64,000 nucleotides of DNA from Paramesorhizobium salinisoli (GTDB taxonomy: Bacteria; Pseudomonadota; Alphaproteobacteria; Rhizobiales; Rhizobiaceae), in assembly GCF_003335045.1 (NCBI RefSeq), contig NZ_QOZG01000003.1, positions 486,276 to 550,275 of the forward strand. The letters are read 5' to 3'. Made by a program: the position numbers and the translations under genes. The notes under the pieces were generated by a model. That model was not told the origin of the DNA. It worked only from the letters and a program-made list of their open reading frames with translations, and did no database searches. This document shows positions 1-8,168 of the stretch, piece after piece. Numbering within the stretch: the stretch's first letter is position 1; each line of letters starts with the position of its first letter.

Positions 1-295
1 TACTACCTGGTATATCTTGCCTTATCTTTTCCTTCCAAATAGTTCCCGCCGGAAGTTTTTCCGGCTTGGGATCATAGGGAAGCACATCGACAAAAAGAGC
101 TGACCGATTCTTCCAGAGTGCGACCGCTTCCTCGGTAGAAACCACCTTGGCCCCCTTCAACGTCGCTGGGACCGCCGCGCGATAGTTCTCTGTCCTGTAA
201 CCGTCGGGTTCCGGCAAACTTTCGGCAAAAGCCTGCGCAACGGTCCATGGGACCAATGCTGCGACGATTGCTGACACCCACCGGCGCACCGGCAT
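1..295 (-). CDS. PQQ-dependent catabolism-associated CXXCW-motif protein (partial)
   Basis: The 5' portion (98 codons) of a gene that runs off the left edge, so the rhodanese-like C-terminal part with the family's CXXCW motif is not in the window. The visible N-terminus has a signal peptide (MPVRRW, then a hydrophobic run ending near AQAFAES). It is followed by the family-typical opening EPDGYRTENYRAAVP and the segment SALFVDVLP. Proteins of this family accompany PQQ alcohol dehydrogenases and act in the periplasm; their exact role is not established. It starts 40 nt after xoxJ and is probably in the same operon. The family call rests on the N-terminal half only. Confidence 0.72.
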   Translation of the reverse strand, partial: MPVRRWVSAIVAALVPWTVAQAFAESLPEPDGYRTENYRAAVPATLKGAKVVSTEEAVALWKNRSALFVDVLPYDPKPEKLPAGTIWKEKIRQDIPGS

Positions 296-335
296 TTTCT
301 TTTCCTCCAATCGTAACCGGTTTCTGTGCCGGTCC

Positions 336-1205
336 CTATTGCGTGATTGGCTTGTCCTGCTCGTTGATCAGCGGCACATGATAATCGAGCAGTATCTTGT
401 TGATTTCCTGCTGGTTTTCGCGAATGACCTTGTTCAACGTCCGCTTCCACTCCTGGTCTGAGGGACGCACGCCCATGGTGATGCGAAATGCCATCCGCCC
501 GGTCTTTTCCTTGAGAAGCGGAACGATGGCGAGTTCGGGCGCGAGTTCATGCGCATAGTACCCGGCCATCGGTCCCCAAAGAATGGCAACATCGATCACG
601 CCGCTCTGAAGCTCTTTCAGCATGAGTTCGGCCATCGAAGGCGCCAGGCGCGTATCGACCATTAGAGGGTACGGACGGACATTGCGCATATAACCGGCTT
701 TTGCCAGATTGGCGGCAGGCGGCGTGCCTGCGACGATCCCGATCTTCTTCGTCGCCAGTCGCGGATCCTCGACCGTATCTATGCCGTCGAGGCCGTTTCC
801 CTTCTTGTAGACCATGACATAGGTCGAGCGATAATAGGCATTGGTGTTCTGGACCAGTTCGTCTCCCTGGGCATACCCCATGATGATATCGCAGCGATTG
901 GACCGCAGAGTGTTGCGCACGAATCCGGTCGCCATTGGATACCAGGTATAGGACACGGATTTGCGTCCGGTCTTGGCAGCCACGAGCTCCGCCAGCCTGT
1001 TCTCGAAGCCTTTGCCGTTTTCGTCGGAGAACGGCATGTCGGACGGATCGGCGCAGACCCGCAGGACATCCGGATCGACCAGTTCACCGGCGGCACCCAG
1101 CCCCGTCTCCTGCGCCAACCCGCGAGAGGGGGCAGCCATTGCGGTCATGAACAGCACTGCAGCCAGAATCCGCCACATGCCTTTGATCCTATTGACCTTT
1201 CCCAT
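336..1205 (-). CDS. xoxJ: XoxJ: methanol dehydrogenase-associated periplasmic substrate-binding-like protein
   Basis: Encodes 289 residues with a signal peptide (MGKVNRIKGMWRILAAVLF, cleavage near LAQ-ETG) and the two-lobed extracellular solute-binding fold of the MxaJ/XoxJ family. Early motifs such as LRVCADPSDMPFSDENG and a later VAILWGPMAGYYA are typical of quinoprotein dehydrogenase-associated binding proteins. In other methylotrophs XoxJ interacts with XoxF rather than serving an ABC transporter, and no permease lies nearby. The reading frame is open further upstream, but the ATG at 1205 is chosen because it overlaps the 3' end of xoxG (stop at 1207-1209) and directly precedes the signal peptide. 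Order xoxF-xoxG-xoxJ is the usual one. Confidence 0.88.
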   Translation of the reverse strand: MGKVNRIKGMWRILAAVLFMTAMAAPSRGLAQETGLGAAGELVDPDVLRVCADPSDMPFSDENGKGFENRLAELVAAKTGRKSVSYTWYPMATGFVRNTLRSNRCDIIMGYAQGDELVQNTNAYYRSTYVMVYKKGNGLDGIDTVEDPRLATKKIGIVAGTPPAANLAKAGYMRNVRPYPLMVDTRLAPSMAELMLKELQSGVIDVAILWGPMAGYYAHELAPELAIVPLLKEKTGRMAFRITMGVRPSDQEWKRTLNKVIRENQQEINKILLDYHVPLINEQDKPITQ

Positions 1206-1206
1206 T

Positions 1207-1731
1207 TTATCCACCCATACAGGAGGTTTCCTGCTCTTTCGCCGCCGCAGGCTTGTCATCCTTTTTCGCCGGTCGCCCGCGCGGCAGATCGCCGACGGCG
1301 CGCGCCCGCAGATAGACGTAGATGTCGTCCAGGTAGCAATAGACGTTCTTGTTGTCGCCGAATGCCGGCATGACGCTTTCCTTGCCGGCACTGAGGTTTT
1401 TCCGGCCCTCTGCGACGGTGGACAGGAAGTCGGCATAGCTCATCGTCTTCAGCGAATTGGCAAGTGCGGGCGCAAAGGACGATCCGGCGCCATCGGCGCC
1501 ATGACATACATTGCATTCCGAATTGAAACGGCGATAGCCGCTATAAGTATACCAATCCACCGTCCCGTCTTCCTTGATATTGAAAGTGGGCGTGCCATCC
1601 TTGTCGAAATATTTGCCGTCTTCGTTGGAGACAGCGGCTGCCGTTGCCTTGTCGTCGGCATGGACATTAACCGTCCCTGCCAGCACGCTAACAACGATCG
1701 CGACGCAAAACTGTTTCATCCGAACGGGCAT
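1207..1731 (-). CDS. xoxG: XoxG-type cytochrome cL, electron acceptor of methanol dehydrogenase
   Basis: A 174-residue periplasmic c-type cytochrome of the methanol-metabolism family. A signal peptide ends near VHA-DDK. One haem-binding site is present, CNVCH (Cys73, Cys76, His77). A region YCYLDDIYVYLRARA and a C-terminal Cys (SCMGG) match the four-cysteine cytochrome cL type. It would take electrons from the reduced PQQ of XoxF and pass them to a terminal oxidase chain. The start at 1731 has GAGG seven bases upstream. It lies 183 nt downstream of xoxF, with a strong inverted repeat between them, and overlaps xoxJ. Confidence 0.9.
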   Translation of the reverse strand: MPVRMKQFCVAIVVSVLAGTVNVHADDKATAAAVSNEDGKYFDKDGTPTFNIKEDGTVDWYTYSGYRRFNSECNVCHGADGAGSSFAPALANSLKTMSYADFLSTVAEGRKNLSAGKESVMPAFGDNKNVYCYLDDIYVYLRARAVGDLPRGRPAKKDDKPAAAKEQETSCMGG

Positions 1732-1818
1732 TCATAACCTCGCATTCCAAACCTGAAGCAACATGCATCCATGCTGCTCCCGCGGTGGCTTTATTCGTAT
1801 TCGTGAGGATGGAAGGCA

Positions 1819-1870
1819 AAGGGAGCCCGGCCCATGTCTGACCGCGTCGTCGACAGATCCGGGCTCCCTT
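1819..1870 (-). terminator. Large inverted repeat between xoxF and xoxG
   Basis: Perfect 12-bp arms, AAGGGAGCCCGG (1819-1830) and its complement (1859-1870), enclose a 28-nt loop. It lies 45 nt past the xoxF stop and before xoxG. There is no clear T-run, so it may be an attenuating or mRNA-stabilising structure that makes xoxF transcript more abundant than xoxGJ, rather than a full terminator. Confidence 0.6.
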
Positions 1871-1914
1871 GTCAAAGCCTGCGAACGCAAGCTCAACCTT
1901 CCGGTTGGGTTCCC

Positions 1915-3747
1915 TTATTGCTCGGGAACCGTAAAGACGGTCAACTGACCGCCAAGTGCGGTATATTCCGACAGACCGGCATAGCCGCCGACCGCGCCGA
2001 GACCGTCCGTGCCCTTTGTCAGGCCCGCTGCAAGACCGATGCCTGCCCAGCCGCCGACACCCGACAGAACAGCGACATATTGCTTGCCGTTGTGTTCATA
2101 GGTGGTGACGTTGCCGATGATGCCGGATGGCGTCTTGAACTTGTAAAGTTCCTTGCCATCCTTATCGACCGCCTTCAGATAGCCCTCCAGCGTTCCGTAG
2201 AACACGATATCGCCGTCCGTGGCGAGCGCCCCGGACCAGACGGAGAACTGCTCCGGCTTGGACCAGACGATCTCTCCCTTGGCCGCATCCCAGGCGATGA
2301 AATTACCCATGCCGCCATGGCTGTTCGGCGCGGGATACATCGACAATGTTGCACCGATATAGGGCTGGCCTGCGGTATAGCTGACCTTGTATGGCTCGTA
2401 ATCCATGCAGACATGGTTCGTCGGGACATAGAAGAGCTTGGTTTTCGGCGAATAGGACGCCGGCTGCTGGTCCTTCGTGCCAAGCGCTGCCGGGCAGATA
2501 CCTGTCGTATTCACGTCCTCGCCGTTCTTGGCAGTCGAATATTTATCGACGACCTGAGGCCGGCCATACTGCTCGCTGTTCTTGTCCATGACGACTTCCG
2601 TCGCCCAGTTGACTGCCGGATCATATTTCTTGGCCACCAGAAGCTCGCCGGAAGCACGATCCAGTGTATAAGCGAAGCCGTTGCGGTCGAAATGCACGAG
2701 AACGTCGCGCGGCTTTCCCTCGATTTCGATGCCATCCGCAAGGATCATTTCGTTGACGCCGTCATAATCCCACTCGTCGTGCGGGGTCATCTGGTAGAGC
2801 CATTTCGCCATGCCGGTATCCGCATCGCGGGCCATGATAGCCATTGACCAGCGATTGTCGCCCGGTCGCTGGCTGGGGTTCCATGTCGAGGGATTACCCG
2901 TGCCATAATAGATCAGGTTCAGCTTCGGATCATAGGAATACCAACCCCATGTCGTTCCGCCACCGATCTTCCACTGATCGCCTTCCCAGGTTTTGGTGGC
3001 CGAATCGGCACCGACCGGCTTGCCGAGATGCGTGGTCTTTTCCGGATCGATAAGCATCTCCGAATCAGGACCCATGGAATAGGCGCGCCATGCCTGTTTG
3101 CCATCACTGACGTTATAGGCCGTCAAATGGCCCCGGACGCCGAATTCGCCGCCTGAGATGCCGACGATGACCTTGTCCTTGACGACCATGGGCGCCGATG
3201 TTCCGGATTCGCCCTTGCTGCCGTCCGCCGCCTCGCCGTTCTTCACGGACCACGCGACTTCACCCGTTTTTGCATCGAGCGCGACGAGCGTCGTATCGGC
3301 CTGATAGAGGAAGATCTTGCCGTCGCCATAGGCAACGCCACGATTGACCGTATCGCAGCACATGATCGGAATGACGTTGGAATCCTGCCGGGGTTCATAC
3401 TTCCAGAGGATCTTGCCGTCATTGTTCAGATCGAGTGCGTAGACTGTGTTCGGAAACGGCGCATGGACATACATGACGTCGCCGATAATCAGAGGGCCGC
3501 CTTCATGGCCGCGCAGGACACCGGTCGAGAACGTCCAGGCGACCTGGAGATCCTTGACATTGTCCTTATTGATCTTGTTCAGCTTGGAATAACGGGTGTT
3601 TGCATAATCGCCGGTTGGCATCACCCAGTTTTTGGCATCCGAGGCAAGGCTTTGAAGTTCGTCATTAGCTGACGCACCGGCCATCATAGAAAAAGATAAT
3701 GCAGTCGCAGCCAAAGCAACTGTCATACAATGTTTATGTACACGCAT
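1915..3747 (-). CDS. xoxF: XoxF lanthanide-dependent methanol dehydrogenase
   Basis: A 610-residue PQQ-dependent alcohol dehydrogenase, exported by a signal peptide (cleavage near ASA-NDE). It folds as an eight-bladed quinoprotein propeller. Features seen: vicinal disulfide Cys130-Cys131 (IMCCDT), Glu201 (GGEFGVRG) and Asn285 (GTGNPSTWN) as metal ligands, and the active-site segment [11 protein letters not shown] with Asp327 and Asp329. Asp329 is the extra acidic residue that separates lanthanide enzymes (XoxF) from calcium MxaF, which has Ala there. It oxidises methanol to formaldehyde or formate in the periplasm. AGGGAGGA precedes the ATG at 3747. No mxa genes or PQQ biosynthesis genes are in the window, so cofactor genes must lie elsewhere. 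Confidence 0.97.
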   Translation of the reverse strand: MRVHKHCMTVALAATALSFSMMAGASANDELQSLASDAKNWVMPTGDYANTRYSKLNKINKDNVKDLQVAWTFSTGVLRGHEGGPLIIGDVMYVHAPFPNTVYALDLNNDGKILWKYEPRQDSNVIPIMCCDTVNRGVAYGDGKIFLYQADTTLVALDAKTGEVAWSVKNGEAADGSKGESGTSAPMVVKDKVIVGISGGEFGVRGHLTAYNVSDGKQAWRAYSMGPDSEMLIDPEKTTHLGKPVGADSATKTWEGDQWKIGGGTTWGWYSYDPKLNLIYYGTGNPSTWNPSQRPGDNRWSMAIMARDADTGMAKWLYQMTPHDEWDYDGVNEMILADGIEIEGKPRDVLVHFDRNGFAYTLDRASGELLVAKKYDPAVNWATEVVMDKNSEQYGRPQVVDKYSTAKNGEDVNTTGICPAALGTKDQQPASYSPKTKLFYVPTNHVCMDYEPYKVSYTAGQPYIGATLSMYPAPNSHGGMGNFIAWDAAKGEIVWSKPEQFSVWSGALATDGDIVFYGTLEGYLKAVDKDGKELYKFKTPSGIIGNVTTYEHNGKQYVAVLSGVGGWAGIGLAAGLTKGTDGLGAVGGYAGLSEYTALGGQLTVFTVPEQ

Positions 3748-4217
3748 TTTGAAATCCTCCCTAGATCATCTCGATGAGCCATGGACGGAGAAGCTTTCAC
3801 AAGCGTTCCGAACCACCAGCTCACGCAAATGGGAAGTATTTCCGGCAGCGTGTCACGACCTAAGCCAGGCGCGTGGAGGGCACCGTTACCACCCACCCCA
3901 CTTGGCCTACGAAGACTGTCACCACTCCCTTGACGGTAACGTCCTTGAAGCCGGAAACAATTGAACGATAGGAGATAGAAATGCTTTGCGCAAGCATGTT
4001 TATCAATTAATATATATTGCAGCGCACGCATCACGCTGCGCCGCGATACTTATTTTGCAACGCACAATAAATGAAAGAATGATGACGTAAATAAATCTAC
4101 TCTACAGATATAAAACAATACTTGATGACTTCTGAATTCTTTGAACTTACATTTGAATTAGAAGAAAATATGAAAACTACACTATAGAACTGCAAGTTGG
4201 AAGGGAGGCCGTAAACC
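3748..4217. promoter_or_regulatory. Divergent control region of xoxF and the small secreted protein gene
   Basis: A 470-bp gene-free stretch. The xoxF side (3750-3970) is GC-rich. The part from about 3970 to 4200 is strikingly AT-rich compared with the rest of the window. It contains a near-palindrome ATGCTTTGCGCAAGCAT (3981-3997, with TTGCGCAA at its core) and a hairpin with GCAGCG/CGCTGC arms (4019-4024 / 4034-4039). It must hold promoters for both divergent genes, but no unambiguous -35/-10 pair was assigned. No coding sequence is supported here. Confidence 0.5.
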
Positions 4218-4562
4218 ATGGTGAAACTCATGAAAATCGCATTTGCCGCTGCAATGTCTGTAACGGTTTGTGCACCTGCGAACGCGGCAGCGGATTACCC
4301 GACGGCCGTCCTGGCGGAATATGTCTACGGTTGCATGAAGGCCAATGGCGAGAACCGCGACACGCTCCAGCGCTGCTCCTGCTCGATCGATGTGATCGCC
4401 TCGGTTATCCCCTATGACCGCTATGTCACCGCGGAGACATTCAAGCAGATGGGGCTCGTTCCAGGAGAGAAAGGCGTCATCTTCCGACAGAGCGCACCGG
4501 CAAAATCAGCCACCACTGACCTCAAGCGCGCGCAGGCCGAAGCGGATGTTCGTTGTTTCTAA
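4218..4562 (+). CDS. Small secreted four-cysteine protein of the xox cluster
   Basis: A 114-residue protein with a signal peptide (MVKLMKIAF, cleavage near ANA-AAD). The mature part is short and has four cysteines (Cys39, Cys53, Cys55, Cys113; segment QRCSCSID), suggesting disulfides in the periplasm. A strong AAGGGAGG ribosome-binding site lies nine bases before the ATG. It is transcribed divergently from xoxF and convergent with the SoxYZ-like gene. I recognise no named domain. Small proteins of this kind occur next to PQQ-dehydrogenase clusters, so a maturation or accessory role is a guess from context only. Confidence 0.7.
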   Translation: MVKLMKIAFAAAMSVTVCAPANAAADYPTAVLAEYVYGCMKANGENRDTLQRCSCSIDVIASVIPYDRYVTAETFKQMGLVPGEKGVIFRQSAPAKSATTDLKRAQAEADVRCF

Positions 4563-4571
4563 AGCATGACC

Positions 4572-4594
4572 CCGAAAAGGTGCAGACTTTTCGG
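4572..4594. terminator. Hairpin between convergent genes
   Basis: CCGAAAAG (4572-4579) and CTTTTCGG (4587-4594) form an 8-bp stem with a 7-nt loop, ten bases after the stop of the small secreted protein gene. The surrounding sequence (AAAGCATGACCCCGAAAAGG) resembles a short dispersed palindromic element found in many Rhizobiales genomes. It may act as a bidirectional terminator for this gene and the convergent SoxYZ-like gene. Confidence 0.5.
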
Positions 4595-4655
4595 AGAGGA
4601 ACATGTGGCAAAAACAAAGGTTCAGGATATCCGGCTCAGCTAATTTCATCCTGCT

Positions 4656-5516
4656 CTAAAGCGCGGATGATGCCAGCGGCCACTGGTTCTCGAACTTCAT
4701 TCCCTCTGTATCCGACGCCTCGACCTTGATGTCCTCTCCCGGATTCGAATGGAATTCGAATCGAAAATTCGGATCCTCCGAGATCGAGATGCCGCCCTCC
4801 ATCGTCATGATCAGGCGGTCGCCCTGCGAGATGGTCAGTCCCTGGATGAAATGGGCCGGGATGTAATAACGGGTGAGTTGATCCATCTGCAGCCCGGAAT
4901 TGTTGGGATGGCGGATCATCAGTTGCATCTCGGTCGCACGATTCATGGCCTCGGCGCCGGGTGCTTTCGGCGGAAACACCCGCAGCTTCATCTTGCCGAG
5001 CGACGCCATCGCTTCATCCTGGTTCTTCATGGCAGGCGCGGAGCAGCCGCCCGAGGCTTTAACGAAAGCTTGAACCATGTGAAGCTTGCCGTCTTCGGTC
5101 TCGGCGATGGCGCGTACATAGGAATAGGCGTTGACCCTGAGCCGTGTCGCCAGATGCGTCACCCCGGCGTCCGGTCCGAATTTGAACACGGCCGCCACCG
5201 GAGACGGATTTTCGTCGACGATCAAGGTAACGGCCTTGATCCTGCCCGCCTTCTCGGAATTGAAATGCAGGTCGACGGGGACGATCGCGGCATCCTCGGC
5301 GCGTTTCGGCGCTTCGATCCTGATAACTCCGTTCGCGGCCTCTATGACCCTGTCGCCGAAGACATCGCTCTTCAGACTGCTCCATACAGCATTTTCGGGA
5401 ACGCTCGTCTGCTCAGCGTGAACCGGCAGCAAGGGAAATGCACCCAGCAGCGCCGTCAGCACGACCAGACTGATACGATGGCGCATGCTGCGCGTTCGTT
5501 GCGGTTGAGCATTCAT
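4656..5516 (-). CDS. Quinoprotein dehydrogenase-associated SoxYZ-like carrier
   Basis: A 286-residue secreted protein with an N-terminal basic stretch and signal peptide (cleavage near VHA-EQT). A SoxY-like domain covers roughly residues 35-155 and ends in SGGCSAP, corresponding to the substrate-carrying Cys region of SoxY. A SoxZ-like domain follows (about 165-285). In sulfur oxidation the SoxYZ pair carries intermediates on a cysteine; this fused version is known from PQQ-dehydrogenase loci but its cargo is unknown. The ATG at 5516 is preferred over the upstream GTG because GGAGG lies five bases ahead of it. It lies 83 nt downstream of the metallohydrolase gene, with which it probably forms a unit. 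Confidence 0.85.
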   Translation of the reverse strand: MNAQPQRTRSMRHRISLVVLTALLGAFPLLPVHAEQTSVPENAVWSSLKSDVFGDRVIEAANGVIRIEAPKRAEDAAIVPVDLHFNSEKAGRIKAVTLIVDENPSPVAAVFKFGPDAGVTHLATRLRVNAYSYVRAIAETEDGKLHMVQAFVKASGGCSAPAMKNQDEAMASLGKMKLRVFPPKAPGAEAMNRATEMQLMIRHPNNSGLQMDQLTRYYIPAHFIQGLTISQGDRLIMTMEGGISISEDPNFRFEFHSNPGEDIKVEASDTEGMKFENQWPLASSAL

Positions 5517-5599
5517 CTCAGCCTCCACCAGATTGTTTGGCGGTGCCCGGCTGGCTCCATCATACCACCGTCCGAGATCAAATCAAACCGCGCCGCCCC

Positions 5600-6574
5600 C
5601 TACTCCCATTCGAGCTCTGCATACGCAGCCGTGGCGTTGCGGACATTATATGCGTCGAAGAGATGCCAATTGCCGCGCTCGCTCTCGGCCGCCGTCCTGA
5701 TGGCCATTGCAAGCGGAACGCCGGCGGCGATCGCCTGGCGGATGTCATGCGTGAGCACCTCGAAATAGCGCCGCTCATCTTCGAGCGCATCAGGCCACTT
5801 GGCCGGAACCGGCCCATGGCCGGGAACAGCGATTTTTGCCCTGATCGCCTTTAACGCCTCCAACTGCGCGATCCAGCCGGTGAGGGATCCGTCCAGCGTC
5901 GGCAGATGCCGTATGAAGCAGAGATCGCCGGTAAAGAGAACGCCTGTCTTCTCATCGAGAACCGTCAGATCATTGTCCGTATGAGCCGGTTTCCAGGCCT
6001 TCAGCCTGATGATCCGCCCACCCAGATCGAGATTTTCCTCGTCGTTGATCAGCTTTGTCGGCGGGATGATCCTGATCTCCCGCATCAGTGCCTCGCCCAT
6101 GCTTTCGCGATAACTGGAGAGATAGAACTCGCCTCGGCTCGCCAGAGCGCGTGGCAGATTATGATGGCCGACGAGGACCGCTCCCGTGCCCTCGAATGCC
6201 GCATTGCCGAAGCAATGGTCGGGATGCATATGCGTGTTGATGAGGTAGGCAATCGGCTTGTCGGTGACGGCGCGGATGGCGGCGATCAGCGCCCTTCCCT
6301 CCGCGACGCTCCCGCCGCTGTCGATGACGGCAACCCCATCGCCGCCGATCACAAAACCCACATTGCAAATCTCGCCCCGATTGGCGTCGGTCATCAGCGC
6401 ATCGGTTCCGGCAAAGGCGAATATGCCATCCGCCACTTGCCTGACCGGCAGAACGCCTCCCGCGGCAAAAACCGGACCCGGCGGAAGAACGCGACATGAC
6501 AGAACTCCGGCAATCGCCGCTTTGCCCTGCTTCAAAATCGTCCGGCGAGAGAATGTCTTCAGCCCGGTAAGCAT
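5600..6574 (-). CDS. Quinoprotein relay system zinc metallohydrolase
   Basis: A 324-residue metallo-beta-lactamase-fold protein. The N-terminus has a twin-arginine-like signal (SRRTILKQ followed by a hydrophobic stretch), suggesting export in folded form. The zinc motif THMHPDH (His115, His117, Asp119, His120) is intact, and later elements VLFTGDLCF and VPGHGPV supply the remaining ligands. Family members occur beside PQQ alcohol dehydrogenases and SoxYZ-like carriers, and a thioester hydrolase role on the carrier has been suggested by analogy with SoxYZ/SoxB-type chemistry. It lies three bases after the small protein at 6578-6787, indicating cotranscription. Confidence 0.85.
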   Translation of the reverse strand: MLTGLKTFSRRTILKQGKAAIAGVLSCRVLPPGPVFAAGGVLPVRQVADGIFAFAGTDALMTDANRGEICNVGFVIGGDGVAVIDSGGSVAEGRALIAAIRAVTDKPIAYLINTHMHPDHCFGNAAFEGTGAVLVGHHNLPRALASRGEFYLSSYRESMGEALMREIRIIPPTKLINDEENLDLGGRIIRLKAWKPAHTDNDLTVLDEKTGVLFTGDLCFIRHLPTLDGSLTGWIAQLEALKAIRAKIAVPGHGPVPAKWPDALEDERRYFEVLTHDIRQAIAAGVPLAMAIRTAAESERGNWHLFDAYNVRNATAAYAELEWE

Positions 6575-6577
6575 CCG

Positions 6578-6787
6578 TCAAAGCATCCGCTCTTCTGTCG
6601 GATAGGCGCATTTCCAGCGCACGACGCGAAGATGGGGATGCGCCTGCGCCCATTTCGCGATTTCGGTCGGGGCGGTGAACATGCAACTGTTGAGATTGCC
6701 GCGCCGCTCGAAATGCAGCCGCTCTTCCCGGCAGTCCGACGGATTCGCAATGACGCAGATAGTAAGGACCAGATCAATCATATCCAT
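6578..6787 (-). CDS. Small conserved protein upstream of the metallohydrolase
   Basis: A 69-residue protein with a short hydrophobic start (MDMIDLVLTICVIANP) and paired cysteines (CREER, NSCMF, WKCAY). A clear GGAGG seven bases before the ATG and a three-base gap to the metallohydrolase gene support it as real. Similar short proteins are widespread in proteobacteria next to exported metallohydrolases, but no function is assigned. The three cysteines and N-terminal hydrophobic segment suggest a periplasmic or membrane-associated location. Confidence 0.7.
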   Translation of the reverse strand: MDMIDLVLTICVIANPSDCREERLHFERRGNLNSCMFTAPTEIAKWAQAHPHLRVVRWKCAYPTEERML

Positions 6788-7165
6788 GTCGGCACCTCCA
6801 ATCCGTCGGTCTATCTGCGCGACCGTCGGCTGACGAACAGAGCTATTCCGTCTCAGGATTTCTCAAGGTGCCCGGATGAGAAATTATCTGCCGAGACTAC
6901 GACCACGCATCCCGCGCGTCAATCCAGGGTGTTTTCGAAATCCCGGAGCGGTCTCAAAATCACCGGATACGTCCCAGACAAAATGCCCCAGACGAATACG
7001 CTGCCGAATGATTGACTTATCTGTCCCGACAAGTAATTTTTCGGGTGATCGAACCGGCCTTGTCGGGAGGCAGGATATCCGGGGCGATCCAAAATGGCGG
7101 TTGTCGGCACATGGAACCGGCGGCGCCTTCGTCTAGGGCACCCTTGGCGAGAATGAGGAAATGCC
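6788..7165. promoter_or_regulatory. Intergenic region between metallohydrolase unit and cytochrome c gene
   Basis: A 378-bp divergent spacer without a supported gene. It contains a perfect 10-bp inverted repeat, TCCCGACAAG (7024-7033) and CTTGTCGGGA (7059-7068), with a 25-nt spacer, about 100 bp upstream of the cytochrome gene. This could be an operator or a structured leader. Open frames crossing the region have no plausible start or composition. Confidence 0.4.
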
Positions 7166-7552
7166 ATGCGATATCAAGTCCTTCTGATCGGCGTATCAGT
7201 CGCGATTTTTGCTGCTGCCGAAGCTGGAGCACAAGAGGGGGATGCAACAGCCGGGGCAAATGTTTTCAAGAAATGCACCGCCTGCCATGTGGTCGATTCC
7301 GACAAGAACAAGGTCGGCCCGTCCCTGAAGGGCGTGATGGGCCGAACGGCCGGTACGCATCCCGGCTTCAAGTTTTCTCCAGCCATGGTTGAGGCGGGAA
7401 AGGCTGGCCTCGTCTGGGACGACGCCTCAATGCGTGACTATCTGCACGCTCCGAAAGCCAAGGTGAAAGGCACGAAAATGGCCTTTGCCGGATTGAAAGA
7501 CGATGCCGATATCACCAATCTGCTCGCCTATCTCAAACAGAACGTGCAATAG
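7166..7552 (+). CDS. Periplasmic cytochrome c (c2/c550-like)
   Basis: A 128-residue class I cytochrome c with signal peptide (cleavage near AGA-QEG), haem motif CTACH (Cys37, Cys40, His41) and a distal methionine ligand in GTKMAF (Met105). The GPSLKGVMGRTAG segment is typical of cytochrome c2/c550. It probably accepts electrons from XoxG and feeds a terminal oxidase. GAGG lies just upstream of the ATG. A strong hairpin immediately follows the stop. Neighbouring metallohydrolase, carrier and XoxF genes place it in the methanol oxidation module. Confidence 0.9.
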   Translation: MRYQVLLIGVSVAIFAAAEAGAQEGDATAGANVFKKCTACHVVDSDKNKVGPSLKGVMGRTAGTHPGFKFSPAMVEAGKAGLVWDDASMRDYLHAPKAKVKGTKMAFAGLKDDADITNLLAYLKQNVQ

Positions 7553-7558
7553 CGGACC

Positions 7559-7586
7559 CAATCGCCGGCAAAGTTGCCGGCGATTG
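7559..7586. terminator. Bidirectional terminator
   Basis: CAATCGCCGGCA (7559-7570) pairs perfectly with TGCCGGCGATTG (7575-7586) over a 4-nt loop. It sits between the convergent cytochrome c gene (ends 7552) and the thioredoxin-like gene (ends 7592). It is T-rich on the plus side only weakly. Confidence 0.8.
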
Positions 7587-7591
7587 TCTGT

Positions 7592-8149
7592 TCAGACGGA
7601 CTCGCGCCATTTAATGGAGCAGCCTGTCGAGGCAACCTGCTCGCGTGGTCCCTGCCCGGTTTCCGCCACCTGCCGCATCGCCTCGAAGAGATCGCGGCGC
7701 AGATCGGGTGCGCCTTCCGCCTTGCGCGAGGCATCGAGACGCCCGCGATATTGCAATTCTCCCGCACCGTTAAAACCGAAGAAATCCGGCGTGCACGCCG
7801 CGCCATATGCGTGGGCGACCGTTTGCTCCGCATCGTGGAGATAGGGGAATGGAAAGCCGTTCTCCCGCGCGAAGATTTTCATATTCTCATAGGAATCGGC
7901 GGGATAGGCTTCGGCATCGTTGGAGTTGATGGCGACGAACCCGACGCCGAAATCCTTCAGATCATGCGCGTCACGAACGATCCTTTCGATCACTGCTTTC
8001 ACATAGGGACAGTGATTGCAGATGAAGGCGACAACCAGCCCATTGGGCCCGGCCTGGCCCAGAACGGAATGGCGTTCGCCATCCACACCGATCAGCGTCG
8101 CGTCGATCGCCTTCCAGCCAAAATCGCAAACCGGCGGCATTGAAGCCAT
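7592..8149 (-). CDS. Thioredoxin-fold peroxiredoxin-like protein at the end of the cbb operon
   Basis: A 185-residue protein of the AhpC/TSA-like thioredoxin family. It has a redox motif CNHCPYVK (Cys44, Cys47) after a beta strand VVAFI, and the segment INSNDAEAYPADSYENM seen in this family. No signal peptide is visible, so it is cytoplasmic. It begins 19 bases after the rpe stop, with AAAGGAGA before the ATG at 8149, so it looks like the last gene of the cbb operon. Its role may be redox control or oxidant defence. That is inferred from fold and position. Confidence 0.8.
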   Translation of the reverse strand: MASMPPVCDFGWKAIDATLIGVDGERHSVLGQAGPNGLVVAFICNHCPYVKAVIERIVRDAHDLKDFGVGFVAINSNDAEAYPADSYENMKIFARENGFPFPYLHDAEQTVAHAYGAACTPDFFGFNGAGELQYRGRLDASRKAEGAPDLRRDLFEAMRQVAETGQGPREQVASTGCSIKWRESV

Positions 8150-8168
8150 TTTATATCTCCTTTCACTA

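Noticed and set aside
1915..3747. Calcium-dependent MxaF
   Set aside because: The active-site segment reads DYDG, with the extra Asp of lanthanide enzymes, and no mxa genes accompany it.
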